Positions 1 to 11,537 of a stretch of DNA of 64,000 nt are shown here, piece after piece (the stretch's first letter is position 1; every line of letters starts with the position of its first letter). This DNA comes from Hemileia vastatrix (lineage: Eukaryota > Basidiomycota > Pucciniomycetes > Pucciniales > Zaghouaniaceae). The position numbers and the translations under genes were made by a program. Under the pieces are notes generated by a model, which saw only the letters and a list, made by a program, of their open reading frames with translations, was not told where the DNA came from and searched no databases. Location of the stretch: NCBI GenBank assembly GCA_030280995.1, contig JASXTE010000001.1:162501-226500 (forward strand), given 5' to 3'.

Positions 1-243
1 TTTTTATTTTTTATTTTTTATTTTTTATTTTTTATTTTTTATTTTTTATTTTTTATTTTTTATTTTTTATTTTTTATTTTTATTTTTATTTTTATTTTTA
101 TTTTTATTTTTATTTTTATTTTTATTTTTATTTTTATTTTTATTTTTATTTTTATTTTTATTTTTATTTTTATTTTTATTTTTATTTTTATTTTTATTTT
201 TATTTTTATTTTTATTTTTATTTTTATTTTTATTTTTATTTTT
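1..243. repeat. TTTTTTA/TTTTTA microsatellite
   Basis: The first ~80 bases repeat with period 7 (six T and one A) and then switch to period 6 (five T and one A) up to about base 243. The matching place in copy C (about 33795-33855) has a shorter T/A-rich tract just beyond the antisense gene, so this is an expanded low-complexity stretch belonging to the 3' internal region of the retrotransposon. Confidence 0.95.
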
Positions 244-1499
244 GTTTTAATTTTATTTAATTTAAATTTTTATTTATTTATTTATTTTCTTTTATTTCTA
301 TACAGATTTCTACTTAAAACTACTAACATAACAAAAAAAACTTTAAAAGAGTTAAACAAAATTCCCCCAAAAATATATAAGAGCTGAGAAATTAAAACAA
401 AATGAAAAATAATAAAAGGAAATAAAAAATAATTACAAATGGTATCCCCCAGCCAATTAATGAGCTGATCCCCTGATACCTTACCCGCATCCAAGTGCAC
501 CTTGATGCGGATACACCTCTAAATAATTTTTAAATAATTTGAGATAAAAATAAATTAAGAATAATAATATAAAGATAAAATGAAATGAATAGAAATTTAA
601 GTAAATAATAAAAATGATATAAAGATAAAAAAGATAATAGCATTGCCTGACTGATTGATGAGCCTTTCCCCACCAATACTTGCCCACATCCAGGTGACCC
701 TGATCTGGTGACACCATATAATATTGATTCTTATGATTTTTCCACCTCTTTAAATCCTAATAACCCCTATAAAAAATTCAAAAGAAAAAAGAGAAAAAAG
801 AAAAAAATCTAAAACTTCTATCTAAAACAACCATAGACGCAAAGTCAATGAAAGGAAAAGAAAAAGTAGATCCAGTTCAAGGAAATTATCACTGGGTGGG
901 CTCCCTCCAATAAGTAAAAATGATGGGGACCACCAGTGATCCACTATGAATCTAAATAGACCAAAGATAAAGAATCCATTCCCAAGCTTGAAACCTGAAT
1001 AACAAAAACCAGAACTAGAATTCAACTACAAGAAACAAAATGCTTGAAACAGATATTATGGAGTAACTTTTCTACAGAGCAGCCAGCTCATCAGTTACCC
1101 CCACACTTTCCAAAATAAAATATAGAAGCCCCCCTTGGTACCTTCTAACAAAAAACACAACATCCAGCAACATAAACCAGAACCAATAAGCGTGAAGAGT
1201 CCAGAACTTGAATACCAAAAGAATTTCCAGTTTAAAGTCATCATGGACTAAAACCTGTGAAAGGAAACCAATACTTGGGTTCAACCAAATTGAGAGAAGA
1301 GGTTGGAAACAGACAATCTGGGGTGACTCAACTACTAAGCAGCCAGCTCATCAGTTACCCCTACACTTTCCAAGATCAAATCTAGAAGCCCCACCCATGG
1401 TTACCTTCTAACCACAAAAAGATTCCAACAAAACAGATGCACAGCATCGCCAAAATCCAAAATTTAAAGAATGTTCCATAGTTTATCCTCATTGCAGAG

Positions 1500-4400
1500 T
1501 CAATTTTCTTCACTTATAGTGCCTCTTGGGTAAAATCTCTTTACATAATCAGAAGCCACTCTCTTCTTTAAGACTCCATCATCTAACTCCTCCAAAACAT
1601 AATAACCTCCAGACACCTGAGATCTGACTCTGTAATGCCCATTCCACCTGTCAGCAAAAATATTATCCCACTGACTCTCTGAACTTCTATTATACACCAA
1701 AACCAAACAACCAGATTTCAAGGGATTCCTGAGTCTATGAGAAAGCTTCTTGTCCCAGTATCTGACTGATTTATTTCTTATCTTTATAATTCTAGAGTAT
1801 GCCTTCTCTTGAAATCCCTCTCTAAATTCCTACTTTTGCATCCTGGCACAGAGAAAGTATTCTGTTGAGCACACATTATCCCAATCAATTTCAAGATAAG
1901 AGACAGCTTCAAAATCCACTGGTAGAAAAGCTTTCTTCCCAAAAATTAATTAATAAGGAGAATAGCCAGTTTTCCTTTTCACAGTGACCCTATCAGCAAA
2001 TAAAACCAAGGGTAAATAGAGCCTCCTCTTTTCTGCAATATCTCCACACATCTTCAACAAAGCATTCTTGATAACTTGATGGCCTCTTTCAACCATGCCT
2101 TCAGCTTCAGGATAATAAGGTGTAGCCACTCTGACTTTAGAACCAATACTTGCCACAGCTTTTTTAAATTAAGCTCCAAACTCTGGCCTACCATCAACAG
2201 TCACCAACTTCATCAACACATATCTAAACAACCATTCCTTCTTCATAAACTCTGCTAAATTTTTGGCAGTCAAATTAACCAGAGGCACCGCCTCAACCCA
2301 ACCAGACAAATCATCCCTGGAAAAATCAAGTATTTATACCTGCCCTCTTTAATATGGACAGAATCCCAACTGAATCTTCCAAATACAGTTGATTCACCAG
2401 TAGCACATCCAGCCTCTTTAGGTTTCAAGTGACTTCTTCTTTGACATTCTTCACAAGATTGAACCCAACCCTGAGCAGCCAACTTCATACCTGGCCACCA
2501 AAATCTATCTGCTACTCTCCTATAAGTCTCCCCCAAAGCCTCTATAACCAAGGTCTTCATGAAACGACTTTGACACAGCTTCTTGACCCTTTTTCTGAGA
2601 CACCACCACTTGAGAATTTGGATGTCTCCTCCTCATCAACCTTCTTCCTGACACATAGAAGCCAGGACTTTTCTTCTTGATTTCTACCCAAGAATCATCA
2701 TCACAATTATATGGCCTCTCTAAGGTTAATAGATATTCAAACATAGTAAAATAAAAGCCATACTAACCCCAGGTCACATCTTCAAAATTCAATAAAAAAC
2801 ATCCAAGGGTACAACCCTGTCATCAAAATCTCCAGTGTGCACATGAGCCACTTGAACAGCCCAACCAGGACACCAATCCCAAAATTTTGTTACATCTTTT
2901 TCTGTCCATTAAATCTTAAGAGAATCCAGTTAACTAACAAAAAAATCATTATCTAAATTTGATCCATCCCAAAAAACAGCTCCATCTTCATCAACAAAAA
3001 CATCCTTATCACCAGTATCAGGACCAGATCCAGCCAATTTAACCTCTTGGGGGAGGAGAGAACAATCTTCCAGTTTAGCCTCATGGGGGAGGAGAGAAAA
3101 ATCTTCAGCACCCTTTGTGCTGGCCCTAACCACTGGGACATCTTCATCAAATTCTTCAGAATCAGAATCTTCATCTGTGGGTGGTCTCCTTGATAATCTA
3201 CCAGGTATCACAAAACTTTTTCCAGGTTTGTGTACCAGGTCAAAAGAAAAATGCTGAATAAATGCCACCCATATAGTCATTGGAGCATTTGGAAGTCTAT
3301 GTGTATTGATCAATTGAAACGGAGATTTTGCATCCACATTCAGCTCAAAATTCTGCCCCACAAAACAGTTTTCAGCTTCTTCAAAATTAATGCTACGCCA
3401 CGCAATTCCAACTTAGGACAAGAATATCTAGATTCAACCTCATTAAATGCCACAGACTCATACCTTATTGGCCTGACTCTCCCAGTTTTATCTTCCTGAG
3501 ACAAAACAGCACCAGCAGCAATATAACTTGAGTCCACTTCCAGATAAATTTTTCTAGCTCTCACACCATAATCCAACTTGTGAAGAATAATATCTTCCCT
3601 TCCACCTTTTTCAACTTCTGAAAATCCTCTTCACCCAATTCAGTCCATACCCACTCTGAATCTTTCCTGTTCAACCTCCTTAAAGGTGAAGTCAACAAAG
3701 AAAAATCTTTAATAAAAATTCTGAAATACACACAAACCCCCAAAAATCCCCTGACTTCAGTAGTATTTTTAGGACTTGGTCATGACTAAATTTTATTAAC
3801 CTTTTTCTTTGCCATAATACTTCCCTCTTTGCATACCACATGACCCAAAATTTCCAGAGCAGGAACACAACAACAAAAATTTGACCCAGAAATGGTCAAC
3901 CCAGCCTCTTCAATCCTAAACAATACTCTCTCTAGTGTAATTGCATATTCCCAAACAAACCTCCTTATACTTGGGTTCTCCTTCAGCACCTCATTCCCAT
4001 AATCAGTGGATGGTCCTTTGATTACACCATCATCAATAAAAATACCAGCATGAGTAGGAACCTCATCCTGTAAAATTCAAGCCATTTGTGCTTGATATAC
4101 TGCTACTGAATTAGCTGCTCCTTGAGGCAACTAGTGAGCTGAAACCTTCCCAAAGGAGTCTCAAAAGTTATAAGTGGCCGTGAATCCGTGTGAAGTTCCC
4201 TTTTATCATAACCACCAATAATATCACCCAAACCATAACTTGCCCTTCCATCAAAAGCTTTAACAAAGTCCTCTGAGCTTGGTGGCATCCCAGAATCCTT
4301 GATAGTGACTCTATTCAAGGCCCTAAGATCATGCTACACCCTCAGCTTTACATTCTGCTTCTTTACACAGAAAACTGGACTTGAGTAACTAGATGTTGAT

Positions 4401-5714
4401 TGTTTGTATAAATCAGTCCTGACTCTTTCCCTAACAATCTCTACAAAATCCTCCCTGATAGCAGCTGGAATTGGAATAGGTTTGATTTGCCAAGGTTCAT
4501 GACAAACAACAGGAATCAAGTAAGGTTACTCATAAGAGTGTTTCAACACACCCCTTTCCCATTCCACAAATGTCACTGCTTTCTCCCTTAGCACAATTAT
4601 GTGCAACAACAACTTCTTTTTCTCATCAGACAACCACCCATCAGGACCAAAATTAACAACTTCCAACCTTTCCAAAGTCACTCTAGCAGTTTCCAAAAAA
4701 TCAGGAGGATTCTTTACCAGAGGAGTACATTATGGATCTCTTGAAAAAGGAGGTCTCTTTATAGGAGGATTCAAACCTAAGGGAATAGGCTCATTAACAG
4801 GCCTAATCTTCTGCACTACCTTCTAATACTTAAAAGCTCCACCTTCCACTTGAGGGATCTTCAGGAAATCTTCTCCACCAGACCTGGAACAAAACCCAAG
4901 GGTTTCCCCATTGCTCACATGTGTGGCCCAGGTAATGTTTTTGAAAGGTGTTGGAGAAACCCTAGCAGTGCACAATTGGGAGGACTTACTTTTGTTCCCC
5001 AAGCTCACCACTCCAAAACTTTTCCGCAATTCCACATCTTCATCTTCACCTCCATCTTCTAAATCTTTAAATCTTGATTCATCTTCTGATTCACATCTTT
5101 TAAAATTTTGCAGTTTATTCTCATACTGGAGGCCCAAAAACTGATCTTACTGATCTTCTTTCTTCAAAACTTTGTGCAGTTTAACCTCATGCTGGAGGCC
5201 CAAAAATGGATCTTGATGATCTTCACAAAAATAATTCTTTTCTTCTTTCTTAATTATCTTCAGATTTTTTTTGATTTTCTTCAGTTATCATGAAATTTTT
5301 ATTTTCTTTTCTTGAGTTTTTTTCTAACCTACAAAAATAACCAGGTGTTTCCCAAATTCTCACAGGCATGGCCAAGGTAATGTTTTTGGAAGGTTTAGAA
5401 GGAACCCTAGCAGTGCACAATTGGGAGGAATTACTTTTAGATCCCAATATCACCACTCCACAGCTTTTCTGCATATCTTTCAATAAAGATATATAATTAA
5501 TCTTCTTATTTGAACTTGAATTAAAAATAATTGAGAATCTTGAGAGAGAACAGATGCTTAATAAAAAACTTGAAAAATACTTGCAGAGAAGAGATACATT
5601 AAAAAGAGAAAGTTGAAAATCCACTTTGTATATCTCCAAGGGAGCTGATCTACTAAAACCTGGGATTTCCTCATCTCGGGGAGAGGTTGTAGCACTAGGG
5701 TGATCAGACCTCAT
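1500..5714 (-). pseudogene. pol of copy A (RT, RNase H, integrase), disrupted
   Basis: Fragments read in order on the minus strand: an N-terminal extension with the duplicated SKSSQLCTARV module (about 5480-4880), RT pieces including VICHEP-like and AGLTISGSNFCCC segments (about 4530-3780), RNase H (VDSSYIAAGAVLSQ, about 3530) through the PDGLSRRP-equivalent tail, and integrase with the LGHRGFGETYRRVADRFWWPG and VERGHQVIKNAL segments (about 2570-1950). The C-terminal FYPRGT-type end lies near 1510. Many indels and stop codons separate the pieces. The start codon ATG at 5714-5712 overlaps the gag stop as TGATG. No chromodomain is visible. Confidence 0.85.
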
Positions 5715-5726
5715 CACTCTAAAAAA
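5712..5726 (-). other. gag/pol recoding site of copy A
   Basis: On the minus strand the slippery heptamer TTTTTTA (5726-5720) is followed by GAG and then TGATG, where the gag stop TGA and the pol ATG overlap. The same arrangement is found in copy B, so the site survives in a copy whose coding sequence has otherwise decayed. Confidence 0.6.
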
Positions 5727-8114
5727 GACAGACTCCTACTAGAGCCTGAGCCAAACTCCAATAAACCAGAGGCAGCACCCACTTCTCTTCTTATCCTACA
5801 ACATTCCATGCACTGGCACATTGAAGACAAACCAGGCCTGGTCTCTCAACCATCCTCTCCAGAGGATGATAAACTCATGTGAAGCCTCCTTTAATCTTCA
5901 CCAGTCAACTCCAAACTGATTTCCAAATCAAATTGATAGCCAATTCTCGCTTAAAAATCCATCAAGAATGGCCCACCAAAAACAGCTTTTACTGTTCCGT
6001 TGGAAATGTTAAAATGAACCTTCCCTGAGGCTCCACCAACATTCAACTTCAAAAACTCAGATGTTTCAACCAATTCAGTGTAATGGCCACCAATCCCTCT
6101 CAAATTTCAACCAATACCTGTTTTAATGGGGAGGCCCAGATGATTAGCCTCAAACAAAGAAATGAGGTTAAGCTGAGAACCTGAATCCACCAATTTCCTA
6201 GCCTACCTACCACTCAGAGTGACATTGACATAACCCAGAAGTGCAGAAAAATGAGTTTCCAACCCCTCAATAAATTTTTCAGCAGAATCACAAATGTATC
6301 CTACCTCCCCAGAAGAAACCCTTTTCCTGGTAAATAAATTTTTCAGCCTATCAGCCAACTCAGGACTGATAGCATACAACTCCCAATAAGTAAGGGAAAC
6401 CTGACCCTGATTCATACTTTTCAGGACAGAGTCCATAACATTAACTTGGCCAGAAACCACTGGCCTCTCAAAATGAGTCCTTGGCTTTACTACCTTGGTC
6501 CTAAAAGATTCTTCAGGACCAGAACTACCAAAAAATTTACCATCAACAGGAACCTAACCAGATCCCTCACCAGACCCTCTAACTCCAGCAGCCTTTGGAA
6601 GTGAAGCCAAAGGGAAATCCTCCTCAGAGTAAGAATTAAAATACATAGGCATTGGCTCACCATTCATGTCCAATGCTCCAATAATAGGGGGGCCCATATC
6701 AGCTATACCCTTCTGCATTTTACACAGCTCCTTTTTTCTGTACTTCTTTCTAGCTGCAATCAGCTTAAGATGCACATTTTACGCCTTAGACTTTGGTTGG
6801 GCCTGAGTACTTCTCTTAGGCCTTCCCACCTTCCCTTCTTCCACATCATTAACATCAGCCAAGAAGTCCCCACTTGACTTTACACCACAATAATACAACT
6901 CCAATCAACCAAAGGAAGATGTAAATGAGACTCTATTAACCTCCTTTCCCTTTCCCTTGCCATCATCTCCACCTTTACCAGAAGAAGAAGCCTCATTAGG
7001 AAGCTCTTCAAACCTTGGCCTCCTTGAGTTGAAATTATGTCTCCTCCTCACCAAGTCCACTGGAGCCTGACCATCATTATGCTTTACAAAAGAACCATCT
7101 GGGAACTTGAACACTTTCCCATCATATTCCACCTTCCCTTCAGACACATCCCTATTCAGTTCCAAACAATCATTAGATTTGTGGCCCTTCCTGCTGCAAT
7201 AAGAGCAGACAAAAGGATCACTCCTACCAGCCCTCCTATCAAAATCTCTAGGTTGAGAAGGAGCCTTATTGGCCTTCTGAGCCTCCTGAAAAAAATTGTA
7301 GCTGTTTTGTTAAATCAGCCAACTGCTCCACTCTTGGATCAGCCTCTTTAGGCTTCTCAGGAGCCTTTCCCTTGCTCACACTTTCCTTCTTCCTATATTC
7401 CTCCAAATCTTCAGCAAAAGCTTTGCTGACCTTGCTAACATACTTGTTGCTAGCTTCTTGGTAAGAATCCACTGTCAACGGTTTCAGATGACCCTCCACA
7501 AAATCCTTCACCACAGAAAGAGCAGGTGATTTCTCATTCCAATTAGGAATAATCTTCATGTAATCCTTCCTTACCAACTCCTTCAGCACATCAATTGTGA
7601 CATTACTGACCAGAGCAGAACAGAAAATATCCCTAGAAGAGTCAATACTCTCCAAGTCCTGCATATCCACCAAATAATCAACCACTGGCTCCAACTGAGC
7701 CAGAAACTTCCTATAAGTATGGAAGTTTTCCACCCCTCCATAAGATTGCCATTCACTTGAAATCATATTGAGATCCACCATTGAATATCTGGATCCCCAT
7801 CTTTCAGACATCTGCAGATGCAAATTTTTTCAATCTTTCCTTCTGTAACCCTCCATAGCTGAAACCTCCTTCAACAGAGCCCTGTTACCAATATAGAAGA
7901 TGACTTGCTTCACCATGTCCAGATGAGAAGCACCATCCACATTACCAGAAGTTTCAAACAGCTCCAGAAACAACTTCACATCCTCCCCCATAAACATAAG
8001 CCCCTTCCAGGACTTTATCCTGACAGAAGGCCTAACAGAAAAAGGAGGATAACCATCCTCAGCAGCACCAACAGTGCCACTACTACAACTAGAGAAAGAG
8101 GGTCCAGAAGCCAT
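5714..8114 (-). pseudogene. gag-protease of copy A, disrupted
   Basis: Starts at ATG 8114 (MASGP) after the primer binding site and ends in TGA at 5716-5714. The capsid-like part (8114-7266) is split by a frameshift near 7825. A zinc knuckle of form CX2CX4HX4C lies around 7210-7165 with all four metal ligands, unlike copy B. A retropepsin-like domain with the DSG active site (VDSGSQLNLIS) lies near 6190-6150. Several stops and frameshifts lie between. It is homologous along its length to the open gag of copy B. Confidence 0.85.
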
Positions 8115-8201
8115 GGTCCAATAGATTCCAGAAAACCAATCTCCAACCACAGAAGAGAGTCCAAAAGTCACAGAAAGTCCAAAAAGCTAACAAATCCTCA
8201 C

Positions 8202-8218
8202 ACCCACGTTGGGAGCCA
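8202..8218 (-). other. primer binding site of copy A
   Basis: Minus-strand TGGCTCCCAACGTGGGT, four bases inside the LTR end. It differs by one internal base from the copy B site, which matches the complement of a tRNA-Lys 3' end. Confidence 0.7.
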
Positions 8219-8222
8219 GAAA

Positions 8223-9539
8223 TTTAGACAATCCTATAGTACTAGCTATAGGCCTTGACAAAGGGAGTTGGAGCAAAACTGGAGAGAAAAACCCCTGTCA
8301 CTTTGATAAATACCAGGTAAGATTTATTTGATACAGAAAATTAGAGACTGTTACAATACCCCTTCCAACACACTTCTTGACTGCTTTACAAGTCAAGACA
8401 GAAGTAAATAGCAGACCAATAAGAACCAAAGAACCAGAAACCAGAAATGCAGAAATATCCACACCAGAAAACCAAAACACTGTGCACTTGTTGCACAGAA
8501 AACAGCAATAATCACTATGCCATATAGGGGGTGGACTTGCTAGCAAGTCCCCAATCTGAACTCAGATGGAACTCAGACTGAACTCATATTAAACCCATAC
8601 TGAACTCTACTTGAACACCCACCTAAAACTGTTCTTTTGAGTGGTGTTCATCCCTGATTGTATGGTTCCTTTGTCAATAGCTCAATGTGTGTTCAATCTG
8701 TGGTAAGTTTGGGTCCAAGGTTGCGGACTTGCTAGCAAGTCTACCCCCCATATTGTGTGGTTAATACTTGATGCAGGTTGCAAAGCTACAACAGAGAAAT
8801 TAGTTTCCAAAGTTGAGTTAGATGAAAAACTAACCTTGGAACAAACACAGCCAATTGTGGCCAAAAAACAGTGAAAACTGAGTGATAAACAATGATATAA
8901 CTATCAGATGGTTGCATGATAATTAAGGTTGCCCCAAACTGTCTTATTCAGTATGTACACACAGACCACCTATCTAAAAATCCATGCACAGCAACTAATT
9001 TGGTGCTTTTGACAGCCAAATTGAATAAAAACCCTCTAGAAATGCTCCTCAGCCTTCTACAACCAAGGCAGGCGGACCTCCCAGAAGCCAGAAAACCACC
9101 AAAAACATCTAATAAAGCCCAAAATACTTAGAAAAATCCACCACGACTACTAAAAACCTTAAAAAACAATATTAAGCTATGAAAACTTTGAGACATAAAA
9201 TATAGAGCCAAATTAGCTCTACTTAATGGTACTAAGTACTTAACCCTAAGAATTAAGATTAGCCCATAAAACAGGAGAAACAAAATTAAACAGCTATCTT
9301 TTAAAAATGAAAAATGAAGAAATGACCCCTTAAAGCTTGGAATATGAAAAATATCAACAGGACATAAAATATAGAAAAAAAATGGGGCTATTAAATGGTA
9401 GTATCCACATACCCATAGTCCCAAAATTCATTGAATAAAACCAAAATAACACCTAATTCTTTGACCAATGTCAATTAAGACATACACAAATAGCACCAAA
9501 CAGACCAACAAAGGCCTGTTCAAATGTTGGAAGACCACA
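8223..9539 (-). mobile_element. 5' LTR of copy A, with nested MITE
   Basis: Homologous to the 1094-bp LTRs of copy B. It begins with TGTGGTCTTCC at 9539 and ends near 8223, where the terminal TACA has mutated to TAAA. Its extra length is explained by the 250-bp MITE at 8513-8762; without it the LTR is about 1067 bp. Confidence 0.9.
8513..8762. mobile_element. CACTA-type MITE, full copy 1
   Basis: A 250-bp element with TIR starting CACTATGCCATATAGGGGG and ending in the inverse. Each end carries the palindrome GGACTTGCTAGCAAGTCC (right copy with one change). It is flanked by a 3-bp duplication, AAT (8510-8512 and 8763-8765). CACTA termini, 3-bp duplications and subterminal repeats together fit the CMC/EnSpm superfamily. 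No coding capacity. Confidence 0.85.
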
Positions 9540-10217
9540 CCACTTCAAAAAATATCTTCAAATTTTGGATCAGGTGCCTTGACTTCAGATTCCCCAGTCT
9601 CTGAATTAAGTGGGGAAATACTTCTTTGCTGAAGACTAGATTCTGTTGGAGAGTTTTTTGTTGAGTTTCAAATTCTTGTTCTTCCAGGCATGTTATTTTT
9701 CTTAAGCCAATAAAAATTGGAGATTTTGGTGATATCAAGTAAGTAACTTCATTTGGATTTGTGCTCTTTCAAAACATTTATTAAAATTTAAAGAAATAAA
9801 TATAAACATATTTAAGGAGAGAAGATGAATTTACATACCATAGCATTTGCCCAAGTTACAGCCATATTTTGAGTAAGTAAAGAATACACTGGCGGTTTTG
9901 CAGGATTAATAACATGCCCTACCTTGGACTTACTATAATCCTTATTGTTATTGTAGAGGACCAAAAGCAGGTGTAAACATTCAAAAAATTTTCTTTCTCC
10001 TTTGAAGGCCAGGTGAAAGATTTGTATAATTTGAATCAAAATTTGGACCAATACCCAGATTATCGTTGTCCTCCAGAGGTAAGTAAGCTGAAACTCTCTG
10101 TAAAGAGAGAAAATATTGCCAGTAAATAATATTTTTGAAAAAAAAGAGAAAATTTACCTTTCTTGCAAGTCTAGGATCCTTCTGCTGTAAAAGTATATAA
10201 AGTTTCTGATCATTCAA
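9540..10217 (-). pseudogene. possible spliced host-gene remnant
   Basis: On the minus strand, coding-looking segments are separated by short intron-like stretches with GT-AG borders. One segment ends QQKDPRLARK at about 10158 with a GTAAAT donor and resumes after CTTTACAG with RVSAYLPLEDND. A middle segment contains NPAKPPVYSLLTQNMAVTW (about 9910-9840). After a second intron-like gap (about 9835-9760), STNPNEVTYLI... runs to the LTR of copy A at 9539. One frameshift lies near 10000. I do not recognise the protein. It is truncated by copy A on one side, and a repeat fragment precedes it on the other. The exon calls are inference. Confidence 0.35.
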
Positions 10218-10236
10218 GGAAGATATTGCAATATTT

Positions 10237-10352
10237 AAGTGTCACATGTTATGTGGCACTTGAAGCCAAAGTACCTCAAATATCAACTATTCAAGCTCTA
10301 ACTCCACTAGCAATTCTTGAAAAGCAACCTTGGGGAAATTACATTCTATTGC
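10237..10352 (+). repeat. short fragment resembling LTR family F
   Basis: Begins TGTCACATGTTATGTGGCAC, similar to the terminal inverted motif of the solo LTR at 35200-36008, and is cut off where copy B begins. Only the first ~40 bases are clearly alike. This suggests copy B inserted next to or into an older LTR remnant. Confidence 0.4.
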
Positions 10353-11446
10353 TGTGGTCTTCCAACATTGGCAGGAGCCTTTGTTGTGTGATTTGGCGCT
10401 GATTGTGCATGTCTTAATTGACATCTGTTAAGGAATTTGGTATTTTTCTGGTTTTATTCCGTGGATATTGGGTCTGCGAGTATATGGGTACTATCATTGG
10501 ATAGCCCTGGTTTTTCTCTATATTTTATGTCGTGAAGACATTTTTCATATTCTGAGTTTTAAGGGGTCATTTCCTCATTTTTCATTTATAAAAGATTGCT
10601 GTTTAATTTTGTTTTTCGTGTTTTATGGGCTAACCTTAAGTCTTAGGGTTAAGTGCTTAGTACCATTGGATAGAGCTAATTTTTCTCTATATTTCATGTC
10701 TCAATGTTGTTATAGTGAAATTCCATGTTTTAAAGGTTTTAGTAGTTGTAGCTAATTTTTCTAAGTAGATTAGTGGTTTTTATTGGTTTTCTGGCTTCAG
10801 GGAGGCCGGGCCGCTTCAGGCGGCATCTCCGACGTCGGGCGGCCCGCCGGCCTCTGTTTTAGGAGGTTGGGGAGCGCTCCAGGAGGGTTTTTTATGCAAT
10901 TTGGCAGGTACAGGCGCCAGATTGGTGGGTGCGCATGGGCTCTTAGTTAGTGGTCTGTGTGTACATAGTGAATAAGACAGTTTGGGGCAACCTTAATCAT
11001 CATACAACCATCCGGAGGTGATCTCATTGTTCCTCACTCAGTTTTCACTGTTTTCTGGCCACAATTGGCTGTGTTTGTTGCAAGTGAGTTCTTCATTTAA
11101 CTTAACTTTGGCAACTGTTTTCTCTGTTATAGTCTTGCAAGCTATAGCAAGTATTATTGCTGTCTCTGGTGTGGATTTGCAGCCTACATCAAGTATCTTT
11201 GCTGTCTCTGGTGTGGACTTTGTTCTACATTTCAGTTCTTTGGTCTGGTAGTCTATCTGGGGACTAGTTTCATGGCTCATCAAGCAGTCAAGTGTGTTTA
11301 AAAAGGAGCTTTAGCAAAACAGGAACCAACTTACTTTAGCAAGTAAATCTCACTCTATTTTTCTAAAGGGACAGGGGATTTTCTCTCTGGTTTTTCTCCA
11401 ACTCCCTTGGTCAAGGCCTATAGCTAGTACTATAGGATTGTCTACA
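10353..11446 (+). mobile_element. 5' LTR of copy B
   Basis: Starts TGTGGTCTTCC and ends GGATTGTCTACA. Near 11150-11220 it contains two copies of a GCTGTCTCTGGTGTGGA segment spaced 42 bp apart. A GC-rich island (about 10800-10855) stands out in AT-rich sequence. A 95-codon open frame at 10468 begins with TTG and is not counted as a gene. Confidence 0.95.
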
Positions 11447-11450
11447 TTTC

Positions 11451-11468
11451 TGGCGCCCAACGTGGGGT
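11451..11468 (+). other. primer binding site of copy B
   Basis: TGGCGCCCAACGTGGGGT, four bases after the LTR. It is the complement of the 3' end expected of a tRNA-Lys; the same 17-base core is the known tRNA-Lys1,2 primer site in some retroviruses. Which fungal tRNA is used is inferred. Confidence 0.8.
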
Positions 11469-11537
11469 AGAACTTGCTAGTTCTTTGGAATCTCTGTTTG
11501 CTTTGGTTGGATCTTTTTGGTGTTTTGGACTGGAGGA

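Larger units (their letters stand above)
1..9539 (-). mobile_element. LTR retrotransposon copy A (partial, minus strand)
   Basis: Minus-strand copy of the same family as the complete element at 10353-23415. Reading leftward from 9539 it has a 5' LTR, a primer binding site, gag, pol and the beginning of the long 3' internal region, which is cut by the window edge. All coding regions carry stops and frameshifts, so it is dead. A 250-bp MITE sits inside its LTR. Its 3' region keeps two stem-loop modules 260 bp apart (1060-1102 and 1320-1361) equivalent to those of copies B and C. Confidence 0.9.

Noticed and set aside
10468..10755. 95-codon open frame in the LTR, also present in the 3' LTR (22437) and similar in copy A (9424-9128)
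   Set aside because: It begins with TTG, has no ATG near its start, is broken in copy C, and lies in U3-like LTR sequence; conservation follows from LTR homology.
11018..11251. Second LTR open frame with repeated IAVSGVD
   Set aside because: The repeats are a 42-bp DNA duplication in the LTR; no independent sign of coding.
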